Shown here one piece after another: positions 31,047 to 38,736 of a DNA stretch of 64,000 nucleotides. Made by a program: the position numbers and the translations under genes. The number at the start of each line of letters is the position of its first letter. The first letter of the stretch is position 1. Source of the stretch: Cyanocohniella sp. LLY (GTDB lineage: Bacteria; Cyanobacteriota; Cyanobacteriia; Cyanobacteriales; Nostocaceae); assembly GCA_022241785.1 (NCBI GenBank), contig JAKOMP010000006.1, positions 302 to 64,301 of the forward strand. The letters run 5' to 3'. The notes under the pieces are model-generated. The model worked only from the letters and a program-made list of their open reading frames with translations. It searched no databases and had not been told where the DNA came from.

Positions 31047-32066
31047 TTATTCCACTCCTTGTAGTAGTTTAGCAACTTGTTCTGGAGCCGGAAGTTGATT
31101 TTTTAATTCTTGAGGCAACGTAGAAAACAGTTTATAAGTTGCGATACCAATTGGTTTATTCGATTCTCTCAGTGCATACTCAACAATAGTTTTATCCTTG
31201 GATTTGCAAAGAATAATTCCGATTGAGGGATTTTCGTCTGGGAATCGAGATAAATCATCTAAAGCCGCCAGATAAAATTGCATTTTTCCCACATACTCAG
31301 GTAGGAACTCTCCAGTTTTTAACTCAATCGCAACTAGACATTTTAATTGGCGGTGATACAGCAACAGGTCAATAAAAAATTCTTTATCGCTAACTTCTAA
31401 GCGATACTGACTGCCAACAAAAGTAAACCGCCCACCCATTTCTTGCAAGAATGGTTCAACTCTTGCCAAAATTGCCTGTTCTAGCTGTCGTTCACTGTGT
31501 TCATCTGCTAGTTCCAAGAAATCAAAAGTATATTCATCTTTGACAGCTAGTTTTAATTGGTTACGAATCTCTGCTGGAACAGTTTTATCAAAATTAGTCT
31601 GATTTAACAGAGTCTTTTCATAAGTTTGATTTTCAATTTGGTGAATCAAAACATTCTTTGTCCAGCCAAATTTGCGAGTCATCCTAATATAAAACTCTCG
31701 TTCGAGGTCATCTTTGCATTTCTCTATAATGACCAGATTGTGAGTCCATCCAATTTCTCGCACCATTGGTGCGAGTTTTTCATTGTTGACGTATGATTCA
31801 TAAAAAAGCCTCATCCGCCAGAGGTTAGCAGCAGAAAACCCGCTAATTCCTGGAAACTCTGCTTGTAAGTCTTTTGCTAACTGTTCTACTACGGATTTTC
31901 CCCAACTAGCGCCCTGCTGTTGAGTAACAATTATCTGTCCAATGTCCCAGTAGAGGTTAATCATTTCCCGATTAACTGCTTTTAGTGCTTCGTATTGGGC
32001 TGAACGAATACGCTGTTTTATTTCCATTAGCAAATGTCTGTAATCGTTTGAAATGGGGTTACTCAT
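31047..32066 (-). CDS. DUF1016/YhcG-family PD-(D/E)XK nuclease
   Basis: INLYWDIGQIIVTQQQGASWGKSVVEQLAKDLQAEFPGISGFSAANLWRMRLFYESY; FFIDLLLYHRQLKCLVAIELKTGEF. Confidence 0.93.
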   Translation of the reverse strand: MSNPISNDYRHLLMEIKQRIRSAQYEALKAVNREMINLYWDIGQIIVTQQQGASWGKSVVEQLAKDLQAEFPGISGFSAANLWRMRLFYESYVNNEKLAPMVREIGWTHNLVIIEKCKDDLEREFYIRMTRKFGWTKNVLIHQIENQTYEKTLLNQTNFDKTVPAEIRNQLKLAVKDEYTFDFLELADEHSERQLEQAILARVEPFLQEMGGRFTFVGSQYRLEVSDKEFFIDLLLYHRQLKCLVAIELKTGEFLPEYVGKMQFYLAALDDLSRFPDENPSIGIILCKSKDKTIVEYALRESNKPIGIATYKLFSTLPQELKNQLPAPEQVAKLLQGVE

Positions 32067-32302
32067 AATGTAAAAGGTTCAACTCGCTCATGACTAACTA
32101 GGCGACGCGCATAGATTAAACAGGCTTGCACATCTTCCAGTTCTAACCAGGGATAAGCTTCTAGTAAGGTTTCGATAGTATCTCCCGCCCTCAACATCCC
32201 CAAAATATGTTCAACCGCAAGGCGACGACCTCGAATAATTGGTTTACCCTCAAAGATTTTAGGGTTAACTGTAATTCTTTCTAGTAGTAAGTGTTCATTC
32301 AT
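32063..32302 (-). CDS. DUF433 antitoxin-like protein
   Basis: LLERITVNPKIFEGKPIIRGRRLAVEHILGMLRAGDTIETLLEAYPWLELEDVQACLIYA; 4-nt overlap with DUF1016 gene. Confidence 0.9.
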   Translation of the reverse strand: MNEHLLLERITVNPKIFEGKPIIRGRRLAVEHILGMLRAGDTIETLLEAYPWLELEDVQACLIYARRLVSHERVEPFTL

Positions 32303-32355
32303 GGTTTATCTTCAAAATGTTTAAGTTTATTGACTATTTATTGTGATTGGGAGGA

Positions 32356-32498
32356 AAGAGGGAAGCTTTGCTAAAACTCATTGCTTTAAGATTTGGTGTT
32401 ACCAGTGACTCGCTCAACCATCAGCTTTCAATCTGTTGGGGATAGAGACTACCTACGCCTGACCTTAATACCGCAAGCTGCTGTATAGCTTCCCTCTT
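32356..32498. other. 143-bp element bounded by perfect 12-bp inverted repeats; candidate structured RNA or MITE upstream of DUF433
   Basis: AAGAGGGAAGCT (32356-32367) / AGCTTCCCTCTT (32487-32498); internal CAGCTT/AAGCTG pairing. Confidence 0.6.
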
Positions 32499-32553
32499 AG
32501 ATGGAGATTCTCTAATTTAGCTAGAGAAATCCCCAGATAAGCTATCGCATCAG

Positions 32554-32760
32554 TTATGCTGCCAATAACCGATATTGAAATTGGTTATGAGCAACTTTTC
32601 GCTTTTCAATTAAGTAGCCTTTCTTGCGAGCTTCAAACACTGTGTGTCCAAATCGCCAACTAATCTTAGCGGCTAGTTCGTCGCCTAAATGCCACTTACC
32701 ATCTTTGAGAACTGAGATTAGTCGCTCAAGGTTTGTCAATTTGACAAGCATGGTTATCAC
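32554..32760 (-). CDS. Small winged-helix-like protein (68 aa), possible regulator
   Basis: LERLISVLKDGKWHLGDELAAKISWRFGHTVFEARKKGYLIEKRKVAHNQFQYRL; SD-like AAAGGAGGTGATAACC upstream. Confidence 0.65.
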   Translation of the reverse strand: MITMLVKLTNLERLISVLKDGKWHLGDELAAKISWRFGHTVFEARKKGYLIEKRKVAHNQFQYRLLAA

Positions 32761-32808
32761 CTCCTTTAAAAACTCTGTCGTACAAATACTTCAGTCCAAA
32801 TGCTTGTT

Positions 32809-32836
32809 TTGCAAGGACTTCAGTAATTTGTATAAT
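32809..32836 (+). promoter_or_regulatory. Candidate promoter for the mini-CRISPR RNA (TTGCAA-N16-TATAAT)
   Basis: Sequence match to sigma70-type boxes, reading toward 32966. Confidence 0.4.
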
Positions 32837-32839
32837 CTG

Positions 32840-32868
32840 ACGCTACATAATGCGATAGCTCTTGTCAA
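32840..32868 (-). promoter_or_regulatory. Candidate promoter for wHTH-TA-cas operon (TTGACA-N17-TAGCGT)
   Basis: Perfect -35 TTGACA at 32868-32863 on minus strand, weak -10. Confidence 0.4.
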
Positions 32869-32875
32869 GCATTTC

Positions 32876-32923
32876 AATAAGCTTAGACTTATTCAACAAC
32901 TAATAAGCGTTGACTTATTCAAC
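32876..32923. promoter_or_regulatory. Two tandem palindromic sites AATAAG-N6-CTTATT-CAAC; each reads GTT-GAATAAGTC on minus strand
   Basis: aataagcttagacttattcaac and aataagcgttgacttattcaac; both match the mini-CRISPR spacer 5' half. Confidence 0.75.
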
Positions 32924-32965
32924 CTTGTATGAAATCCTTGTATACATGGAGCTTTACGCGCACAA

Positions 32966-33072
32966 AAAACAATCCTTTAAAATCCCTATTAGGGATTGAA
33001 ACGAATAAGTCTGTGCTTAAAACCGTAAGCTCTTGTCATAAATCAACTAAAATCCCTATCAGGGATTGAAAC
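32966..33072 (+). CRISPR. Divergent two-repeat, one-spacer mini-CRISPR (candidate crRNA-like regulatory RNA)
   Basis: Repeat 3' parts ATCCCTATTAGGGATTGAAAC (ends 33002) and ATCCCTATCAGGGATTGAAAC (ends 33072); 70-nt period; ATTGAAAC handle as in the main array. Confidence 0.8.
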
Positions 33073-33073
33073 C

Positions 33074-35251
33074 TCAAACAACCCATATCTCATCTCCTTT
33101 GCTTTTAAACGTGTATGCAAGCGTATCCAGCAACAGTGCAGAGTGACCAAAAGCGATCGCATACGGCGCAGTAGCATCATGAAAGCTATACTGATCGCTG
33201 ATGCCATAAATCTGAAAATTCATCGGTAGCCTTAGCCGCATCCGCACTTCAGCAAGAGGACGGCGAATCACGTAACAAACCAAACCTTCCTTTTTTAGAC
33301 GCTTGTTAATTTCTCCAACCCAATAGTTGTCAGGTTGCCAAATTTCCACACCAGTCAAAACCTGAACTTTCCAAGCGTCAGCAATTTGCTGCAAGTTACC
33401 AGAATAGGTAAACTTCCAGTTCAGCCTTTCCTCTCGGTAAGAACGCAATTTCATAAATGCTAGACAATGAGCAAATCTACCTTTGGCGATGGGTTGTCCG
33501 GTGCGTTCTGCGGTTTCTTTGAGTGTCCGTATAAATGCCGCTTCCGTCCACATTTCAATTTCTAAATTTCCCAAAATACCCGGTAAATCGTAGGTTTTAA
33601 ACCTATCTGCTTCGTTTTCTTCCGTTAAGTCGTATAAACCACATTGCAAAGGACTTGAACCGCGAAAACTAGCAGCATCCTCAGCAATAGGATTTCCTGA
33701 TTTACCAGAAAGCGCTTGCCAATCTTTCGCCCATCCTTGAATACGTCCAGCTTGTGACTTCAGACTTGTTTCAAATACTTGTTCACAGGCTTCTTGAAAC
33801 TTCTCTCGGCTTTGGGCATACTGTTGTTTAATTGTGCGATCACTCAACTGATAAAACAGCCAAAATGATTGCACAGCCCCCCAACGACGATAATAACCAC
33901 GAAAATCGTTGATTTGTCGATAATTCTCAGTAATTGTATTGTGAAAATAGGGGCGATCGCAAATACTATTCCCCTCTAACGGTGGCGTATCTCCCTTAAA
34001 CAATCGCTCTACCAAAAAGTTAGGAACTAAAGAAAAAGCTGTGAAATTCTCAAACTTAATTTTTTGACCATCTTTTTCATATTCGTCATGCCTTCCTAAG
34101 CGTCCTAAACGTTGGATAAAGTTACCTGCATCAGATGATTCAAAAATTAAAAAATTGATTTTTAAATCAACCCCAACATCAATTGTGCTAGTACCAATAA
34201 CCAAATCAGCAGAAAGGCTTCGCTCTTTTTCTCCTTTTCCCGATAGCCCTGTATTTTCTCCAACTTTCAATCCGCAAGGCTGTAATATTTCCCGAAAAAA
34301 CTGAGTTAGACGTTTGACTGCTGCAATTGAGTTAAGGATAATTGCGCCTTTACTTCCTGGATACTGCTGAAACTGAGCCAAAATCAAATCACTATTTTCT
34401 TTGAGCCAGGTTTCCGAAGCTTTAAACGACGGTTCCAAAGGAATAAAATTCAGCGTAATTGTCCGTGCTACCTGTCGCCAGCCCTGTGCTTGCAGTTGCT
34501 GCCCTTGTTCTGGTGTATCAGGAAATTGATATTTATGTTGTTTGAGCGGATCAATTTCTTGACAACTAAATCCTGCTTTTTCTAATCGCCCAATTAAGTT
34601 TGTATCTGGTGTGGCTGAGAGAAACAGAAATTTTTTGCGGCGATTTGTACAGCGAATTAACAACATTGTGTTAATCACACTAGCAATTTGTGGAGCAGCG
34701 AAAACGTGAAATTCATCAAAAATAAATAAGTCAAAATCTTTATCAATTCTGCCCCATAACTTATCTGGACTATCGCCATGAATTATATAAGCACCTCGAT
34801 GTAGGTAGTGAAAAATATCGGGGTTAGTTAATAATGCTTCTCTCTGGTTAGTGAGAGTTGCGATCGCCGCCCCTTTTTTTAAGCCCTCATTTTCAGCATA
34901 AATCTCTAAATCAGCCCCACTGAGTCGCACTACACGCGGCTGATTTTCTGGCTGGAATTTTTCAACATATCCTTTAATCTGCGTTTCTTGATCGCGGGCG
35001 AGTTCGTTAGTTGGGTAAAGTCCAATGGCGGAAAACTCTCCTTGAAGCACTTCTAGGTAAGCCGCTAGACTTTTACCATCGCCAGTCATTGCAGTATTGA
35101 ACACGACATCAATATTGGGATCGCGTAATGCTTCTAAAGTTGCTGCTTGATGCCAAGATAGTGACCAATTTTGAGGTAGTTGCACCCCATCAGGTGTGGG
35201 GACTGTTTGCGAATAAACAGGTTTGAGAGTAATTTGGTAACTTTCGGACAT
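33074..35251 (-). CDS. cas3: Type I-D CRISPR helicase Cas3'
   Basis: VFNTAMTGDGKSLAAYL Walker A; LFIFDEFHVFAAP; FLSATPD; NFIQRLGRLGRHDE. Confidence 0.93.
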   Translation of the reverse strand: MSESYQITLKPVYSQTVPTPDGVQLPQNWSLSWHQAATLEALRDPNIDVVFNTAMTGDGKSLAAYLEVLQGEFSAIGLYPTNELARDQETQIKGYVEKFQPENQPRVVRLSGADLEIYAENEGLKKGAAIATLTNQREALLTNPDIFHYLHRGAYIIHGDSPDKLWGRIDKDFDLFIFDEFHVFAAPQIASVINTMLLIRCTNRRKKFLFLSATPDTNLIGRLEKAGFSCQEIDPLKQHKYQFPDTPEQGQQLQAQGWRQVARTITLNFIPLEPSFKASETWLKENSDLILAQFQQYPGSKGAIILNSIAAVKRLTQFFREILQPCGLKVGENTGLSGKGEKERSLSADLVIGTSTIDVGVDLKINFLIFESSDAGNFIQRLGRLGRHDEYEKDGQKIKFENFTAFSLVPNFLVERLFKGDTPPLEGNSICDRPYFHNTITENYRQINDFRGYYRRWGAVQSFWLFYQLSDRTIKQQYAQSREKFQEACEQVFETSLKSQAGRIQGWAKDWQALSGKSGNPIAEDAASFRGSSPLQCGLYDLTEENEADRFKTYDLPGILGNLEIEMWTEAAFIRTLKETAERTGQPIAKGRFAHCLAFMKLRSYREERLNWKFTYSGNLQQIADAWKVQVLTGVEIWQPDNYWVGEINKRLKKEGLVCYVIRRPLAEVRMRLRLPMNFQIYGISDQYSFHDATAPYAIAFGHSALLLDTLAYTFKSKGDEIWVV

Positions 35252-35345
35252 ACACTTAAATAGTGTCCGTAACTAGTTGTTGAAATCCATAATGACACTC
35301 AAAATGGAGATTGGCAAGAAGTATCAATACAAAGTGTCCGTATAA
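35242..35345. promoter_or_regulatory. Divergent cas3'/WYL intergenic region with repeated GTGTCCGTA motifs
   Basis: tagtgtccgtaa (35261-35272), aagtgtccgtataa (35332-35345), cggacatacactt at the cas3' start, gacact at 35294. Confidence 0.65.
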
Positions 35346-36215
35346 ATGAGTCGAAAAGGTCAGTCGATAACTTTATCTATTTCAGAACGTGATAAAGCCG
35401 AGCTAGAAAACCTGGCTTTGGAGTTTGGTATGATGTGGGGTGATCGCCCGAATATCTCTAAACTTATAGAAGCGATCGCCCGTCATCAGTTAATTATTCG
35501 TAAAAATCACGACTGGTCAGAAGAACGTATTCGTGCGCTTGACCGTGCAATGCGTTTATTAACCGACAATGGGCAAAATGACCAAGCACAAACAATAGCA
35601 CAATTATTACTAGAACGTAGCGAACTACCAATACTTCTGCGTACCAATATTGAAAGTTTTTTAGGAAATTTACACCCACAATGGCGTTTGGAAATTGACC
35701 GTTATATCTTACGTCAGGAAGCATTTCAACTCAGTTATCAAGATGCAGCACAACGAGTTTTTAATTTTACTGTCTATTATGCTAAAGTTACACCCCATGA
35801 AAAGCGGCAATATCTAGATTGCTGGTGTAAAGAGACAGAAGGTAATTCTGATGTGGAAGAATTACGTCATAATTGGAGTTTACGTTTAGACCGTATTCAA
35901 GACGCTGCTGTTTTACCTGTTGCTGGTCAGTGGCGTACTGCTGGACTTGCACAGATAGACATAGAGATGCATCTGCTGGGTAATTTAGGCTTTGCTTATC
36001 AGTCCAAACCAGAAGACAAAATAAATGACTGGCTACCAGAGACACAACGAGTAAAGCAAGTTATCAGGAGTGTCTCTAATACATTTTGGTTTACTAGGGA
36101 AGTGATGCAATATGCACCAGATTGTGTAATTGTATCGCCAAAAAGTGTACAAGTACTCATTCAAAAGAAAATTAAAACTCTTTATCACAATTACCATTTA
36201 GATGTATCTTCATGA
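35346..36215 (+). CDS. WYL-domain-type transcriptional regulator associated with I-D CRISPR
   Basis: RHH-like N-terminus MSRKGQSITLSISERDKAELENLALEFG; WYL-like central and C-terminal region; divergent to cas3'. Confidence 0.65.
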   Translation: MSRKGQSITLSISERDKAELENLALEFGMMWGDRPNISKLIEAIARHQLIIRKNHDWSEERIRALDRAMRLLTDNGQNDQAQTIAQLLLERSELPILLRTNIESFLGNLHPQWRLEIDRYILRQEAFQLSYQDAAQRVFNFTVYYAKVTPHEKRQYLDCWCKETEGNSDVEELRHNWSLRLDRIQDAAVLPVAGQWRTAGLAQIDIEMHLLGNLGFAYQSKPEDKINDWLPETQRVKQVIRSVSNTFWFTREVMQYAPDCVIVSPKSVQVLIQKKIKTLYHNYHLDVSS

Positions 36216-36299
36216 AAATTGTCTGGATTTAAAAACTAAGGAGTAAATGAAATTGCGGCTTTATCGATTCTTTATGCATTAATTCGGATACTTATCGAA

Positions 36300-36325
36300 G
36301 TTTCAATTCCTAAAGGGACTGGGGA
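36300..36325 (-). repeat. Solitary degenerate CRISPR-repeat-like sequence
   Basis: gtttcaattcctaaagggact resembles GTTTCAATCCCTCATAGGGAG. Confidence 0.35.
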
Positions 36326-36369
36326 AAAAATGATCATATTTCTACCCCGCAGGAAGCCGCTAACGCTGA

Positions 36370-37014
36370 TCACTCCCTCTGTGTCAAAGTAAACAAAGCA
36401 CGATAAACGGGTTCTCCTTTATTTTGAGTACCTATTTCTCTTTCCGTCGGTACTGGTAGAGGGTTTTCGGCTAGCCATTCTCCTGTACCTAATTGCTGAA
36501 AGGCGGGATTTTCCACAAAGCGATCGCGCATTTCCACAGCCACAAATTTTATATCTGATTGCAGAAATACTACCCCCCCAACTGCTAAGTAATTAGCTAG
36601 TTCTGCCACTAATTCCGGTTGTACGACACGGCGTTTAGCGTGACGGGTTTTAAACCAAGGATCAGGGAACTGAATGGAAACCCGTTGCAAAGTGCCTGTA
36701 GGTAGAGAAGATAATAGCGATCGCAATGAATTATTCACATTGCAAAATAAATAGTGGAGATTTGTGACACCCAATTCACTCCGTACCTGATTCGCCTCCA
36801 CTACCAACGGTTCTCGAATTTCCAAACCCAGATAATTCCAGTTTGGTTCTATTTGCGCCATTTTTAGTAAAAACCTGCCCTTAGCACAGCCAATATCCAG
36901 ATGTAGTGGTTGATTTGGCTGGGTATAGACTTTTTCCCAGTCTAGAGGACTTGCTGGTGTTTGATACTTTTTGGCCAGGGGGTTAACGTGTTGGCGGACT
37001 CGGACAACTGCCAA
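36370..37014 (-). CDS. trmB: tRNA (guanine(46)-N7)-methyltransferase
   Basis: [18 protein letters not shown]...[14 protein letters not shown]...[17 protein letters not shown]. Confidence 0.95.
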   Translation of the reverse strand: MAVVRVRQHVNPLAKKYQTPASPLDWEKVYTQPNQPLHLDIGCAKGRFLLKMAQIEPNWNYLGLEIREPLVVEANQVRSELGVTNLHYLFCNVNNSLRSLLSSLPTGTLQRVSIQFPDPWFKTRHAKRRVVQPELVAELANYLAVGGVVFLQSDIKFVAVEMRDRFVENPAFQQLGTGEWLAENPLPVPTEREIGTQNKGEPVYRALFTLTQRE

Positions 37015-37510
37015 AATTGATACTCCTTTCAGTGTTAAATTTAAATGTTGTTAAATATATTTAAACGACTTACTATATATTAATTAATAATAGTATTACT
37101 CAGTAATAATTAACATTTCACACAATATATTTTGTCATATTATTTTTTATAAAATCAAGAATCATCCTGTAATTTAATTTATCATGTATTAACTAATCAT
37201 ACCAAGTCTATGTAAATCTGTACTTAATTCAGTCATCCGCTAAAACTAGTCTTTGCTAAACAAACCCATGATGAGCAGCCTCATGAAACTCATCTTGATC
37301 AAGGCATAAAATTAGCTGAATTGTATAAAATTATTACATATAAAATTCCTCTTTGATTTTGGCAAAAACTTAGTATACCTTGATTTCTTGTTCCCTGTTC
37401 CCTGTTCCCATTCCCTGTTCCCCGTTCACATCTCTTGTTTTTCAAAGCAAGCGTTATACTTTGTGAAAAAGAGTTTTTTCCGCACTGTTTTAAATTTAAC
37501 CTCAAAATCA

Positions 37511-38671
37511 ATGTCTTTAAGTTTTCGCTTTGCCGTAGTTAGTGACTTACATTTGGCGCTTCCTCATACTATTTGGGATCATCCTAGCCGATTTCATTTG
37601 GTGGAAGTTAGTATCCCAGCTTTTGAAAGTGCAATAGAACATTTAACACAACTGGATTTGGATTTCCTCTTACTTCCAGGAGACCTAACTCAGCACAGCG
37701 AACCAGAAAATCATCTCTGGTTACAAAAACGATTAGCCAAGCTTCCTTTTCCCACCTATGTTGTTCCAGGTAATCATGACGTTCCCGTAATCCAGGCAAA
37801 TCAACAATCGATTGCTTTTGCCGATTTCCCCCACTATTACCGCCAATTTGGCTATACTGATCCCCAGCAACTTTACTATACACAGCAATTGTTGCCTGGA
37901 GTCCGATTAATTGGTCTAAATTCTAACTTTTTTAATGAACAGGGTGAGCAGATAGGGCGTTTAGATCCTCAACAACTTAGCTGGTTAGAAGAGGTACTTG
38001 CAGCATTTACAGATGAATTAATACTGGTAATGGTGCATCACAATGTCGTTGAGCATATACCCCATCAATCGCGCCATCCCTTAGGCAAGCGCTACATGCT
38101 GGAAAATTCTCCTCAACTATTACAAATCTTACAACGTTATCAAGTCCAGCTAGTATTTACGGGGCATTTGCATATTCAGGATATAGCCTGCTCACAAGGA
38201 GTATATGACATTACCACTGGTTCCTTAGTGAGCTATCCTCACCCTTATCGTGTTTTCGAGTTTCGTCAAGATAAACAGGGTAGAGAATGGTTACAAGTTT
38301 TATCTCATCGCATAGAAACAGCACCTAATTTCCCGAACCTGCAACATTTATCAAAGCAGTGGATGGGCGATCGCTCTTTTCCTTTTTTGCTGAAACTATT
38401 AACTCAGTACCCCTTAAACTTACCCCTAGCCCAAGCAGAAGAACTAGCACCTTTGATGCGTGACTTTTGGGCAAATATCGCTGATGGCGACGCCATATTA
38501 GACTATCCTGATTTTCCCCCAAAAGTGCGGCGCTATTTTCAAACATACGGTGCGATCGCTGATGGTAGTCCTCACCTGATTGATAACAACACCACCCTTC
38601 TTTTAAAGCAACCACAGGAAATTAGACAGCCAGTAGGTACGATGAGTAACGTTCTTTCACTTGTTGATTAA
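37511..38671 (+). CDS. Metallophosphoesterase
   Basis: FAVVSDLHLALP; LLPGDLTQ; YVVPGNHDVP; TGHLHIQD; start trimmed from 37388. Confidence 0.9.
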   Translation: MSLSFRFAVVSDLHLALPHTIWDHPSRFHLVEVSIPAFESAIEHLTQLDLDFLLLPGDLTQHSEPENHLWLQKRLAKLPFPTYVVPGNHDVPVIQANQQSIAFADFPHYYRQFGYTDPQQLYYTQQLLPGVRLIGLNSNFFNEQGEQIGRLDPQQLSWLEEVLAAFTDELILVMVHHNVVEHIPHQSRHPLGKRYMLENSPQLLQILQRYQVQLVFTGHLHIQDIACSQGVYDITTGSLVSYPHPYRVFEFRQDKQGREWLQVLSHRIETAPNFPNLQHLSKQWMGDRSFPFLLKLLTQYPLNLPLAQAEELAPLMRDFWANIADGDAILDYPDFPPKVRRYFQTYGAIADGSPHLIDNNTTLLLKQPQEIRQPVGTMSNVLSLVD

Positions 38672-38736
38672 CTCTCATTTCCCCTACGAGGAAGTCAAAA
38701 ATCAAACAACTTGATTCACTACTCCATTCCCCTCGT

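Noticed and set aside
32356-32498. Retron-like msr-msd RNA, suggested by the 12-bp end-pairing repeats
   Set aside because: No reverse transcriptase gene is present in the window, so a retron call is unsupported; kept only as a structured element.
35210-35216. Possible third crRNA-like target (cgaataa) at the cas3' 5' end
   Set aside because: Only a 6-nt seed match and no GTN PAM; not above chance.
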